This document shows positions 19,261 through 29,175 of a DNA stretch of 64,000 bases, piece after piece. Below the pieces are notes generated by a model. It made no database searches. It saw only the letters and a program-made list of their open reading frames with translations, and was not told where the DNA came from. The translations under genes and the position numbers were made by a program. The DNA lies in the NCBI GenBank assembly GCA_016703005.1, contig JADJCX010000002.1, positions 287,842 to 351,841 on the forward strand, written 5' to 3'. The number at the start of each line of letters is the position of its first letter. Position 1 is the first letter of the stretch. The DNA is from Flavobacteriales bacterium. Lineage in GTDB: Bacteria > Bacteroidota > Bacteroidia > Flavobacteriales_F > PHOS-HE28.

Positions 19261-19991
19261 AGACCACCATTGCACGGTTGATCCTGGCTTCCGCGGTGGT
19301 GGTGAGCGGATCCGTGTCCAAGGCGCAGTACCTCATCGGCGCCTCCAGTGGAGGCGTGCTTTTCGAGCTGCGATCCCGTCCCAGTGATGGGCATGCCAGC
19401 GCCAGCTTCGATCCGGGTCCAGGCCCGTTTTGGACGGCCTCCGTTTTCTACCGCGAACAACACTTCGATCACACCAATCTAGGCCTGGAGTTGATCTACA
19501 CGCGTAAGGAATTCGAGGTGAGCTACAGCGATGGTGGTCTGGCCGGTTCTTATGGTACAGAGGGATATGTTGAACTGGACCTGCTTCATCTGGCGATCAT
19601 CCCGCAGGTGAACCTCGGGGCTTCAAAGCGGGCCGTGGTCCGGTTCGGATTGATGCAGGGCATCCTCCTGCGCGGTAGGATCTCAGGTCGTGAATGGTAC
19701 CATGTGGGCGGAACCAACTACGACCGAACATTCGAGAAGGAACGTACTGAGGATTTTGGCGGAGACCTTCGATTGTTCTTCGGATTTGGTTTCGAGGTGG
19801 CAATGGGAGAGCGGGCCCGTGTGCTCTTCGACCCGTATTTCACGCCTGCTATCACCAGCTTATTGAAGCAAGAGCCACGGTCAAAGGGTATGGAATGGGG
19901 CCTCAGGATCAGCTTGGCTCTTCGCATGCCGGGTACCACGATCGCTGAGTGGATGCTAAGGATCACACCAGCAGGTGAACCCGGGTATTGA
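19257..19991 (+). CDS. predicted outer-membrane barrel protein, copy 2
   Basis: 244 residues. Signal peptide at the N-terminus (ILASAVVVSGSVSKAQ), followed by a small beta-barrel-like sequence with aromatic and charged residues alternating (VELDLLHLAIIPQVNLG, VVRFGLMQGILL). It is the intact paralogue of the preceding gene, and shares RKEF, SYSDGGLAGS and ISGREW. Its start overlaps the restored stop of copy 1, so the two are translationally coupled. The likely location is the outer membrane; substrate and role are unknown. Confidence 0.7.
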   Translation: MKTTIARLILASAVVVSGSVSKAQYLIGASSGGVLFELRSRPSDGHASASFDPGPGPFWTASVFYREQHFDHTNLGLELIYTRKEFEVSYSDGGLAGSYGTEGYVELDLLHLAIIPQVNLGASKRAVVRFGLMQGILLRGRISGREWYHVGGTNYDRTFEKERTEDFGGDLRLFFGFGFEVAMGERARVLFDPYFTPAITSLLKQEPRSKGMEWGLRISLALRMPGTTIAEWMLRITPAGEPGY

Positions 19992-20165
19992 ACGGATGCG
20001 ATCCCATGCGTTTTGGTCGACCCACCTCCCTGTTGAAAATTTTCCTTCCCGTAGGGAAGAGAGATACATGAGGCCAGGGGGGTGACCAACTTCCCGATCC
20101 AACACCTTTCATTTGCCGCTCTGTTCATTGGGGTAATGGTGCCCTGATGGCATCTGTTCAGCAGC

Positions 20166-22684
20166 ATGGCCAAGAAGAAGGAAGCAAGCGGTGATCTGGT
20201 GATCGTGGAGTCTCCGGCCAAGGCCAAGACCATCGAGAAGTATCTGGGTGAAGGCTATACCGTGCTGAGCAGCTACGGCCACGTCCGCGATCTTCCCGAA
20301 CGCGATCTGAGCGTGGACGTGGAGAACGGATTCGAACCGACCTACATCGTTCCGGACGACAAGAAGGCGCGCCTCAGTGAACTCCAGAAACAAGCGGACA
20401 AGTCAGAGACCGTGTGGCTCGCGACCGACGAAGACCGTGAGGGGGAAGCCATCAGCTGGCACTTGAAGGAGGCATTGAAGCTGGATCCGGCCAAGGTGAA
20501 GCGGATCACCTTCAACGAGATCACGAAGAAAGCCGTGCTGGAAGCCATTGCCAATCCGCGCGAGATCGATGTGCACTTGGTAGATGCTCAACAAGCGCGT
20601 CGTGTGTTGGATCGTTTGGTTGGTTATGAACTGAGTCCGATCCTGTGGCGCAAAGTGAAGCCGAGCCTGAGTGCGGGCCGCGTGCAGAGCGTTGCTGTGC
20701 GGTTGATCGTCGATCGGGAGCGGGAGATCCTCGGCTTCAATTCCACGAGTGCGTTCCGCGTGACCGCGGTATTGCTTGTTGATGGCAAGACCCCAAGTGA
20801 AGGCCGAACTGCCTGCGCGCTTTGCCACTGAGCCCGAGGCGTTGGCTTTTCTCCAAGGTTGCGTTGGTTCCACGTACACCGTTGAAGCGGTCGAGAAGAA
20901 GCCTGGTAAACGATCCCCCGCTGCACCGTTCACCACTTCAACGCTTCAACAAGAAGCATCGCGGAAGTTGGGCTATGGCGTTGATCGCACCATGCGGATC
21001 GCGCAAGGCTTGTATGAGCAAGGAAGCATCAGCTACATGCGCACCGACTCGGTGAACCTGAGCGAATTCGCGATCAACGCCGCTGTCGATGCGGTGACCA
21101 CGAACTACGGCGCACGGTACAGCAAGAGCCGCCGCTTCGCCAGCAAGAGCAAAGGTGCGCAGGAGGCACACGAAGCCATACGCCCGACGGACTTCATGGT
21201 GCGGACTGCCGGAGCCGACCGCGATGCTGAACGATTGTACGACCTGATCTGGAAACGCACTATCGCCAGCCAGATGGCTGAAGCGGAATTGGAGAAGACG
21301 GTCGTCAACATCGCGATCAGTGGCCATGCCAACGAGAAGTTGGTCGCGCAGGGCGAGGTGATCCTCTTCGATGGTTTCCTGAAGGTGTACATGGAAGGCC
21401 GCGACGACGAAGAGGGCGACGAGCAGGAAGGCCTGCTGCCTGAGATGCGCCAAGGCCAGCAATTGCAGTTGCAGGAAATGGCCGCGACTCAGCGCTTCGA
21501 TCGTGCAAGCCCCCGTTACACGGAAGCAAGCTTGGTGAAGAAGCTGGAGGAGCTCGGCATCGGTCGCCCTTCTACGTACGCACCAACGATTAGCACCGTT
21601 CAGAAGCGCGGTTATGTGGTGAAGGAGAGCCGTGATGGCGTTCCGCGCCCATACCGCGTCCTTACACTAGCCAGTGATGCGATCACCGATGCTACGGCCA
21701 CCGAGAATGTCGGCGCCGAGAAGCAGAAGTTGTTCCCCACTGATATCGGTATGGTAGTGAATGACTTTCTGGTGGAGCACTTTCCCATCATCGTCGATTT
21801 CAATTTCACGGCGAACGTGGAAGAAGAGTTCGACGTGATCGCCGAGGGCAAGGAGGATTGGCGTGCGATGATCAAGCGCTTCTACACGCCGTTCCACCAG
21901 ACCATTGGCACCGTAAAGGACACAGCGGAGAAAGCCACCGGCGCCCGTGAGTTGGGCATTGACCCGGCCAGTGGTCGCAAGATCTTCTCTCGCATCGGCC
22001 GCTTTGGTCCCATGATCCAGATCGGTGAAGTGGGCGACGAAGAGAAACCCAAGTTCGCCAGCCTGCGGAAGGATCAGAGCATCGGCACCATTGAACTGAA
22101 GGACGCGCTTGATCTTTTCAAACTCCCGCGCACCCTCGGCGAACGTGATGGTGAAGTGGTGAGTGTTGGCATCGGTCGGTTCGGACCATACGTCCGATTC
22201 GGCGCCACGTATGCCAGTCTGCAAGCGGAGGATGATCCGTTGGCGATCGACCTCGCACGCGCCATTGAACTGATCGATAACAAGAAGGCCGCGAACCAAA
22301 CGCGCGACCTCGGTGAATACCAAGGCGAAATGCTCACGGTCGGTCGCGGTCGCTTCGGGGCCATTCGTGAAGGCCGGTAAGATCTACGCCAATATCCCCA
22401 AGGGCGAGGACCCGGCGTCGGTGACGTTGGAACGCGGCATCGAACTGGTTGCAGCTAAGATGGCCGGGGCCGCCGCGCTCATCTTGCGCAAGTTCGAGGG
22501 CAGCGAGCTGCAGATCCTCGACGGTCGCTACGGCCCGTACATCACCGACGGAAAGAAAAACGCCAACCTGCCGAAGGACAAGAAGCCGGAGGAGATCACG
22601 CTTGAGGAGTGCGCGAAACTGATCGAGGATGCACCCGCCAAAAAGAAGGGGCCAAAGCGTGGCGGTTTCCGCAAGAAGAAGTGA
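20166..22684 (+). CDS. topA: DNA topoisomerase I, two frameshifts
   Basis: Type IA topoisomerase that relaxes negative supercoils. The Toprim domain begins at once ([18 protein letters not shown]) with [14 protein letters not shown]. The active-site Tyr is in [12 protein letters not shown]. The C-terminus has repeated GRFGPY motifs and ends in a Lys-rich tail; I see no zinc-finger cysteines. The frame breaks twice: an extra base at about 20791-20796 (CCCCAA), after which [13 protein letters not shown] resumes, and an extra G in GGGG at 22357-22360, after which [17 protein letters not shown] resumes. Restored length is about 838 residues. Both are homopolymer or near-homopolymer sites, which points to sequencing error. 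A CTTCCCGTAGGGAAG hairpin lies upstream near 20042. Confidence 0.94.
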
Positions 22685-22688
22685 GGAT

Positions 22689-22720
22689 CAGTTGACAGTG
22701 GGGCGTTGACAGTTGATGGC
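22689..22720. repeat. GTTGACAGT direct repeats after topA
   Basis: Two copies of GTTGACAGT (22691-22699 and 22705-22713) lie just after the topA stop, with a further partial copy (GTTGATGG). They resemble the short-period repeats seen elsewhere in this window. The rest of the 135-base gap to the next gene shows no clear promoter. Confidence 0.4.
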
Positions 22721-22818
22721 CGAAGGCCGCATCGGTTCGAAAGGACCTACGGACCTTTCGGGCAGTATCCGCCGGTCTCCAACACGTGCGGGATCTTTCG
22801 TCCCGCTCAACCTTCCCC

Positions 22819-23988
22819 ATGGACCTTTCCATCTACTTCCAACCGAGCGAGCGGTTCGGTCGCAGCCAACCCGACTGGAGTATACACGCATTGGGTGCGA
22901 ACACACGGTTCCACACAACGAACCGCTTTCCGGAGCTCGAAGGCGCGGAGGTCGCGATCCTCGGTGTTCTGGATGATCCCGGTCATGCTCGTCCACGTAG
23001 CGTGGTGAAGGCGCCTGATGCGGTACGAGCTGAACTCTATGAGCTTTTCCTGCCGCCTGGGAATTTGCAGTTGGTGGATCTGGGCGACCTGCATCCGGGC
23101 AATAGTGCGCAGGATACGCAGCACGCCTTGGCTGAGACCCTAGCCCAACTCATGCGCATGAACATTGTGCCCATTGTGCTCGGCGGCGGACAGGGCCATA
23201 CGTTCACCCAGTACTTGGCGTACGAGAAATTGGAGCGAACTGCGAACTTGGTCTGTATCGATCCTCGCTTCGATCTTGGGGATCCGGGCCAAGGCTTGGC
23301 CGACACAAGCTACTTGAGCCACATCGTGCTGCGTCAGCCCAACTACCTTTTCAACTACAGCAACCTTGGCTACCAAACCTATCTCATCGACCAGCCGGGC
23401 ATCGAGTTGATGGACAGGCTGTTCTTCGATGTCCATCGCCTCGGAGAGGTTCGCGGGGCGGTAGCCGATATGGAACCCGTGCTCCGGAACGCCGACACCC
23501 TGAGCGTGGATATGTCCGCTATTCGACGGAGCGATGCACCCGGTACCAGCCGCCCAGGCCCAAATGGCTTCCATGGTGAAGAAGTCTGCCAGCTGATGCG
23601 CTACGCCGGTGTGAGCGAGAAGGTGACGAGTTTGGCCATTTATGAACTGGACCCGGACCGGGATGTGAACGGAACGACAGCACAATTGGCGGCCCAGATG
23701 GTGTGGTGTTTCTTGGATGGTCATCGAAGCCGCACGAACGACTTGCCATGGATGGACCGGAAGAAGTTCACCAAGTTCCATGTACCGATCAAAGGCCATG
23801 ATCAGGAGTTGGTGTTCTACAAGAGCATGGTAAGTGACAGATGGTGGATGGACGTGCCTTACCGGGCGGAGCAAGAAGCCCGCTTCGAGCGTCACCATTT
23901 GGTCCCGTGTTCGATCGGCGACTACCAAGCCGCCTGTCGCGAGGAGGTTCCGGACCGTTGGTGGCGCACGTTCCAGAAGCTCAGCTGA
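22819..23988 (+). CDS. arginase/formimidoylglutamase-fold protein with altered metal site
   Basis: 389 residues from the ATG at 22819 (MDLSIYFQPSERFGRSQPDW), which begins the conserved part; the frame is open eleven codons earlier. The ureohydrolase core is clear: VPIVLGGGQGHTFT, VCIDPRFDLG, YLFNYSNLGYQTY and LSVDMSAIRRSDAPGT. In active arginase-type enzymes these carry GGDHS, DxHxD and DxD metal ligands. Here the second motif has Arg in the place of His and the third has Ser in place of Asp, so metal binding and hydrolysis are doubtful. I recall close relatives in other flavobacteria beside topA and gld genes, annotated formimidoylglutamase. It lies 156 bases upstream of the porP-gldKLMN genes; a role connected with them is speculation. 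Confidence 0.75.
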   Translation: MDLSIYFQPSERFGRSQPDWSIHALGANTRFHTTNRFPELEGAEVAILGVLDDPGHARPRSVVKAPDAVRAELYELFLPPGNLQLVDLGDLHPGNSAQDTQHALAETLAQLMRMNIVPIVLGGGQGHTFTQYLAYEKLERTANLVCIDPRFDLGDPGQGLADTSYLSHIVLRQPNYLFNYSNLGYQTYLIDQPGIELMDRLFFDVHRLGEVRGAVADMEPVLRNADTLSVDMSAIRRSDAPGTSRPGPNGFHGEEVCQLMRYAGVSEKVTSLAIYELDPDRDVNGTTAQLAAQMVWCFLDGHRSRTNDLPWMDRKKFTKFHVPIKGHDQELVFYKSMVSDRWWMDVPYRAEQEARFERHHLVPCSIGDYQAACREEVPDRWWRTFQKLS

Positions 23989-24047
23989 CGCGCCATTTAG
24001 GCGTCGGAACGGGTCGCGATCCCAAGGCTGCGCCAGTGTTGGGAAAA

Positions 24048-24077
24048 TTTGGAGGGATCCAACCGTTGCTATATTGG
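24048..24077 (+). promoter_or_regulatory. possible promoter of the porP-gld operon
   Basis: TTTG at 24048-24051 and TATATTGG at 24070-24077 are 18 bases apart. They match the Bacteroidota promoter pattern (TTTG, about 19-21 bases, TAnnTTTG) with one mismatch in the -7 box and slightly short spacing. The site is 67 bases upstream of the PorP/SprF-like gene. Confidence 0.4.
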
Positions 24078-24144
24078 CGCCGGGATCAACCACGGTCCCA
24101 GTGGGATATTTTGTCCTATTGGGGTCCACTGAACAGGAACAGAG

Positions 24145-25086
24145 ATGAGGAGGATCGTTACCGCTTTTGCCTGCGCCGTGACGGTGAGCACAGCGCTCGC
24201 CCAGCAGGACCCGCAGTTCACCCAATACATGTTCGATCGCTTGTCGATCAATCCCGGGTCAGCCGGTACCAATGGCAACATGTGCCTGACTGCCCTGCTG
24301 CGCCAGCAGTGGACGGGCTTCGATGGTGCCCCGAAAACAGGTCTGCTGAATTTCCAGATGCCGATCAACGCCATACACAGCGGCGTTGGATTGTCAGTGT
24401 ATTTGGATCAGCTCGGCCAACAGAAGAACACGTTGGCTCGCTTGTCGTACGCCTATCATGTTCGTTTGCAAGGCGGTATCAGCACCTTGGGTATTGGCCT
24501 GTATGCCGGCATGACCAGTCGTAGTTTGGGTAACAATTGGATATCGGTCGACCCCGTAAGCAGCGATGAAGCCATCCCGGACAACGGGGCCAGTGCCACC
24601 GGCTTCGACCTTGGTCTTGGCATCTACTATACTTCTCCAACCCTCTACGCGGGTATCTCGAGCACCCAGTTGCCCCAGACCGAACTCGGGGACGTAAGCA
24701 TCAAAAATGCCCGTCACTACTACGTTCTCGCTGGTTACAACTGGAACATCAGGCAGGGTAGTGACAAGTTCGTGCTCCAGCCCAGTGCGTTGGTAAAGAG
24801 CGATGGTGCCAGCACCCAACTCGATATCTCCGCTTCCCTGCTCTACAATAGGATGGTATGGTTAGGCGTTTCCTTCAGGACCGAGGATGCCATCGCCCCC
24901 TTCATTGGTTTTCAGCGACAAGCGGCCAACGGCAAATGGTCATGGAAGATCGGATACAGTTACGATGTGACCACAAGCCAGTTGAAGAATTACAGCAGTG
25001 GCAGCCACGAGATCATGTTGAACTACTGCTTTAAGATCGTCAAGCCCCCGAAAGTGTTCGAGTACCATCACCCGTTCTTCCTGTAA
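24145..25086 (+). CDS. PorP/SprF family type IX secretion outer-membrane protein
   Basis: 313 residues with a signal peptide (IVTAFACAVTVSTALAQQ). The mature start, DPQFTQYMFDRLSINPGSAGT, is the family hallmark. Alternating strands follow (GVGLSVYLDQLG, STLGIGLYAG) and the C-terminal strand ends IMLNYCFKI. PorP/SprF proteins are outer-membrane barrels that anchor type IX cargo or work with the PorK/PorN ring. It is first in the gld series, 117 bases before gldK, as in many Bacteroidota. Confidence 0.9.
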   Translation: MRRIVTAFACAVTVSTALAQQDPQFTQYMFDRLSINPGSAGTNGNMCLTALLRQQWTGFDGAPKTGLLNFQMPINAIHSGVGLSVYLDQLGQQKNTLARLSYAYHVRLQGGISTLGIGLYAGMTSRSLGNNWISVDPVSSDEAIPDNGASATGFDLGLGIYYTSPTLYAGISSTQLPQTELGDVSIKNARHYYVLAGYNWNIRQGSDKFVLQPSALVKSDGASTQLDISASLLYNRMVWLGVSFRTEDAIAPFIGFQRQAANGKWSWKIGYSYDVTTSQLKNYSSGSHEIMLNYCFKIVKPPKVFEYHHPFFL

Positions 25087-25203
25087 AAACGGGCGTCGCG
25101 TAACCAAAAACCTGCAACACCGTTGTATGCCTTGTCTGAAGCGTGCGCTTACCTCGCAACTTCAAAGGAACCAGCAAGGACCCAGCGGCCAAAACGGAGG
25201 ATC

Positions 25204-26549
25204 ATGAAACGTCCCTTAGCATATCTGTTCGCCATTGCCGTGCTCGCGAGTTGCGGTGGCGGTGGACAAGGTCAGTTGGTGGGTGCCTACGGTAGACCCG
25301 AGTGGTACCAGATCGACCCGTATGGGATGAACTACATCCCAATGGGAGCATACGTCATGGGCCCTAGCGATGAGGATGTTCCGTATGCGCTGAATGCAAA
25401 GAGCAAAACGGTGAGCGTTCAGGCGTTCTACATCGACCAGACGGAGATCACTAACAACGAATACCGCCAGTTCGTTGAGTATGTCATTGATAGTACGGCC
25501 AAACGGATCCTGGGGGATGAGGATATCGGTGAGCACGTGATCACCGAGGATGAGTATGGGGAGGAACTCCCTACCCCGCAACTCAACTGGGGAGATCGTA
25601 TCGATTGGTGGGGAGAGGAGGAGCGTGAAGCGCTTGCCGATATGTACTTGAGCGAGAGCGAGCGTTTTTACGGGAACAAGGACATCGATACGCGTAAACT
25701 GATGTTCGAGTATTACTGGATCGATCTCAAGAACGCTGCTCGCAAGGCCGGTAAGGACTTGGATCTGAGTTATACGAACACGCTTGGTCACAACAATGCC
25801 ATCCGCGGGCATAGCGATCGCAGCAAATTCATCATCAAGGAGGTCATCAATGTTTACCCGGATACGTTGGCTTGGGTGCATGACTTCACGTACAGCTTTA
25901 ACGAGCCGATGACCAAGAATTACTTCTGGCACCCGGCTTATGACGATTACCCCTGGTCGGCATCACCTGGACCCAAGCCAATGCGTTCAACGTTTGGCGT
26001 ACCCGTCTCATGAACTCATGGCTCCAATCGAATATGGAGCCGTTCATCAACGATTTCCGGTTGCCAACCGAGGCTGAGTGGGAATACGCATCACGCGGAG
26101 GATTGGATCAGGCGCCTTATCCATGGGGTGGTCCTTATATCCGTAACCGCCAAGGCTGCTTCCTTGGAAACTTCAAGCCTCTCAACGGCAACTATGTCGA
26201 TGATGGTGGTTTCCATACCGTGCCTGTCGATAGTTACAGCCCGAACGACTACGGGTTGTACAATATGTCCGGTAACGTTGCCGAATGGACGAGCACGGCC
26301 TATGATGAAAGTGTCTACGATTTCGACCACGACCTGAATCCGGAATACAGCTATGATGCACTTGCCAACGATCCTCCCGCGTTGAAACGTAAGGTGATCC
26401 GTGGGGGCTCTTGGAAGGACATCGGGTATTTCCTCCAGACCGGTAGTCGTACGTACGAGTACCAAGACACAGCCAAGTGCTACATCGGATTCCGTAGCGT
26501 GATGACCTATCTGGGCCGTGGCAAGGCCGTGAACGCAGAAGATCTTTGA
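25204..26549 (+). CDS. gldK: gliding motility/type IX secretion lipoprotein GldK, one frameshift
   Basis: Lipoprotein from the ATG at 25204: MKRPLAYLFAIAVLASC then Gly-rich, Cys at ~17. GldK (PorK) forms the periplasmic ring under the outer membrane with GldN. It has the formylglycine-generating-enzyme-like (FGE-sulfatase) fold: YVMGPSDED, FYIDQTEITNNEYRQF, RLPTEAEWEYASRGG, GLYNMSGNVAEW, IRGGSWKD and IGFRSVM. The frame breaks at 25950-25954, where four C should be five; restored, it reads DYPLVGITWTQANAFNVWR. Restored length is 448 residues, the family size. It is followed by gldL after about 100 bases. Confidence 0.95.
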
Positions 26550-26650
26550 TCCGATAGATAGAAAGGGAACCGGCGGCGTTACCTACTGGCAACGACCGCA
26601 TTCCATACGAGACTCCGAACAACCTGAACTAAAAACAACCTGGACCACCG

Positions 26651-27439
26651 ATGAAACCCGGCAGCAAGAAGTGGAAGAATTTTATGGCCAAACTTTACGG
26701 ATTGGGAGCGGCCATCGTGATCATTGGTGCGCTTTTCAAGATCGAGCACTGGCCCTTTGCCAGCTTCTTCCTGATCTTGGGTTTGAGCACGGAGGCGGTC
26801 ATCTTCTTCTTCTCGGCATTCGAGCCACCGCATGAAGATCCCGATTGGAGTTTGGTGTATCCTGAGCTGGCCACAGGCGAAAAAGCCGAAGGCGACGACT
26901 TCAAGAAGGAGGACCAACGTTCGATCACTGAGCAATTGGACGACATGCTCGAAAGCGCCAAGATCGAACCCGACCTTATCGCCAGCCTAGGTGATGGCAT
27001 GCGCAGCCTGAGCGATCAGGCTAAGCAAATGGGCACCATTACCGGTGCAGCTTCAGCTACTAACGAGTACGCGAATAGCCTGAAGACAGCGACCGAAAAG
27101 GTGAGCTCCTTGAGCGACAGCTACACCCGCGCCAATGAAAGTTTGGTGGGGCTTGCAAGCAGCGTGGACGCCGGTAAGAGCGCTGGTGAGAGTCTCCAGA
27201 AGATGGGACAGAACCTCACTGCCCTCAATGAGATGTATGAAATGCAATTGCGCGGTAGCCGTGAGAAACTCGAGGCTGCCAATCAAATGTTCGAGGGCAT
27301 GCACGATCTTCTTGCCAACTTGCGTGGCACAGTGGATGACACCAAACGCTACAAGGAGAACATCGGTACGTTGAGCGACAATCTGGGCAAACTCAACACC
27401 GTATACGGCAATATGCTCAACGCCATGCGCGTCAACTGA
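26651..27439 (+). CDS. gldL: type IX secretion inner-membrane motor protein GldL
   Basis: 262 residues. GldL and GldM form the proton-driven rotary motor that powers type IX secretion and gliding. The two membrane helices are near the N-terminus (LYGLGAAIVIIGALFKI and FASFFLILGLSTEAVIFFFSAF), with the conserved Lys and His in FKIEHWP and the Glu in the second helix that is central to proton flow in the family. After EPPHEDPDWSLVYPEL comes a long cytoplasmic coiled coil (120-260). It lies 42 bases before gldM. Confidence 0.95.
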   Translation: MKPGSKKWKNFMAKLYGLGAAIVIIGALFKIEHWPFASFFLILGLSTEAVIFFFSAFEPPHEDPDWSLVYPELATGEKAEGDDFKKEDQRSITEQLDDMLESAKIEPDLIASLGDGMRSLSDQAKQMGTITGAASATNEYANSLKTATEKVSSLSDSYTRANESLVGLASSVDAGKSAGESLQKMGQNLTALNEMYEMQLRGSREKLEAANQMFEGMHDLLANLRGTVDDTKRYKENIGTLSDNLGKLNTVYGNMLNAMRVN

Positions 27440-27481
27440 TCATCCAAGGACCACGGACCACAATACCTAACGACCTGAGCA

Positions 27482-29134
27482 ATGGCTGGTGGTAATCTGT
27501 CCCCGAGACAGAAGATGATCAATATGATGTACTTGGTACTGACAGCGCTTCTGGCGATGAACGTATCCAAGGAGATCCTCGACTCTTTCGTAACCGTGAA
27601 CAATGGTCTTGAAACGACCAAGGGCACGCTTCAGGGTCAAATGGACAAGACGTACGCGAGCTTTAGCAAGAACGCCACTGAGAACAAGGCAAAATACGGC
27701 GATGCTTACGCCAAGGCCAAAGTGATACAGGATATGGCCAATGTGCTCATCAAGCACATTGACTCTTTGAAGGTCAAGGTCATCCACGAATCGGAGAAGT
27801 TGCCCGTTGATAAGATCATCGCACTGGATGCCAGTGCTGGAAGGGATACTGTGATCAACATGATGTACCTCCACAATAAGGATGCGTACAACGAGATCAC
27901 GAACCTGATGATCGGCGGGGAGCCCGCTACACCGAAGGATGGACCTTGGTCGGCGACGGAGTTACGGACCATGTTGGAAGCATATCGGGATAAGTTGAAA
28001 ACGATGGAAAGCGCACCAGCATTCCATGCGAACATTGATGCCTTGTTCGATTTTTCCGATCGCTTGGACGCGAGTTTCACATTGAACAACTGGCAATCGA
28101 TCAATTTCTATCACGTGCCCGTAGCCGCTGGAGTAACGATCCTTTCGAAGATTCAGTCGGATATCCGCAACGGTGAGAATGAACTGATCAATAAGCTCTT
28201 CGCCGATGTGGAGGGTTCGAGCTTCAAATTCTCCGAACTCTCCTCGATGGTTGATCCTCTCAGTAGCTATGTGACCGTGGGGAACAAGTACCAAGCGGAT
28301 ATCTTTTTGGGGGCCTACGACCCGAACAACAAGTTCTCCGTCGAACTGGCCACAAATGGCACCATCGATACGGTGAAGAACGAGGTGATCGGTCCCAAAG
28401 AGGTGTTCCAAAGCGGCCCGGACGGCAAATACAAACTCGAGATCCCTGCATCGAGCGCGGGCGAGAAGAAGTATGCAGGGATCATCGTCTTCAAGCCGGT
28501 TGGACAACCTGAACAGCGCATTCCGTTCATGGAGAAGTTCGAAGTGGCTGCTCCAAGCTTGGTGGTGAGCCCGACCAAGATGAATGTCTTCTACCGTGGT
28601 GTTGACAATCCGGTGAGCATCAGTGTGGCCGGCTTCAGCGCATCGCAGATCCAGCCGAGCATGAGCAATGGTACCCTCAGCAAGGACAAGGAGGGCTTTA
28701 TTGTGAAGCCTGGGAAGGAAGCAAAGGCCATGGTCAGCGTCACGGTCACCAATCCTGACGGAACCAAGAAGTCCATGCCAGGAGTGGAATTCCGCGTGAA
28801 GAACGTGCCGAACCCAACGCCTTATTTCGCCGGTAAGAGCGCGAACGACGAGACCGTGAAGAAGAGCGAACTCACTGCCGCACAAGGCGTGATCGCCAAG
28901 ATGGAGAACTTCGAGTTCGATCTGAAGTTCGAAGTGGTGGAGTACCGTGTAACGATGATCGTTGCTGGTACGCCTATCGAAAAGGTGACCAAAGGCGCAG
29001 CGCTTAGCGGCGATATGAAAGAAATGCTCACCAAGGCAAAGCCTGGTCAGAAGGTCTACATCGAGGGTATCAAAGCCCGTGGACCGGATGGAACCGTGCG
29101 GAACCTCGGTGGTCTCTCGTTCAAAGTGACTTGA
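27482..29134 (+). CDS. gldM: type IX secretion motor protein GldM, copy 1
   Basis: 550 residues. N-terminal cytoplasmic stub then a single membrane helix (KMINMMYLVLTALLAMNVSKE), and a large periplasmic part of four domains that reaches the GldK/GldN ring. Conserved features are the NNWQSINFYHVPVAAGVTIL segment, YVTVGNKYQADIFLGAYD and the VVSPTKMNVFYRGVDNP domain start. It is 42 bases after gldL and 41 before gldN, clearly in the operon. A second GldM homologue lies at 33963-35633. Confidence 0.96.
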   Translation: MAGGNLSPRQKMINMMYLVLTALLAMNVSKEILDSFVTVNNGLETTKGTLQGQMDKTYASFSKNATENKAKYGDAYAKAKVIQDMANVLIKHIDSLKVKVIHESEKLPVDKIIALDASAGRDTVINMMYLHNKDAYNEITNLMIGGEPATPKDGPWSATELRTMLEAYRDKLKTMESAPAFHANIDALFDFSDRLDASFTLNNWQSINFYHVPVAAGVTILSKIQSDIRNGENELINKLFADVEGSSFKFSELSSMVDPLSSYVTVGNKYQADIFLGAYDPNNKFSVELATNGTIDTVKNEVIGPKEVFQSGPDGKYKLEIPASSAGEKKYAGIIVFKPVGQPEQRIPFMEKFEVAAPSLVVSPTKMNVFYRGVDNPVSISVAGFSASQIQPSMSNGTLSKDKEGFIVKPGKEAKAMVSVTVTNPDGTKKSMPGVEFRVKNVPNPTPYFAGKSANDETVKKSELTAAQGVIAKMENFEFDLKFEVVEYRVTMIVAGTPIEKVTKGAALSGDMKEMLTKAKPGQKVYIEGIKARGPDGTVRNLGGLSFKVT

Positions 29135-29175
29135 TGTACGGACGGCTTATCATCCGCCCAGCAAACCTGAACACG

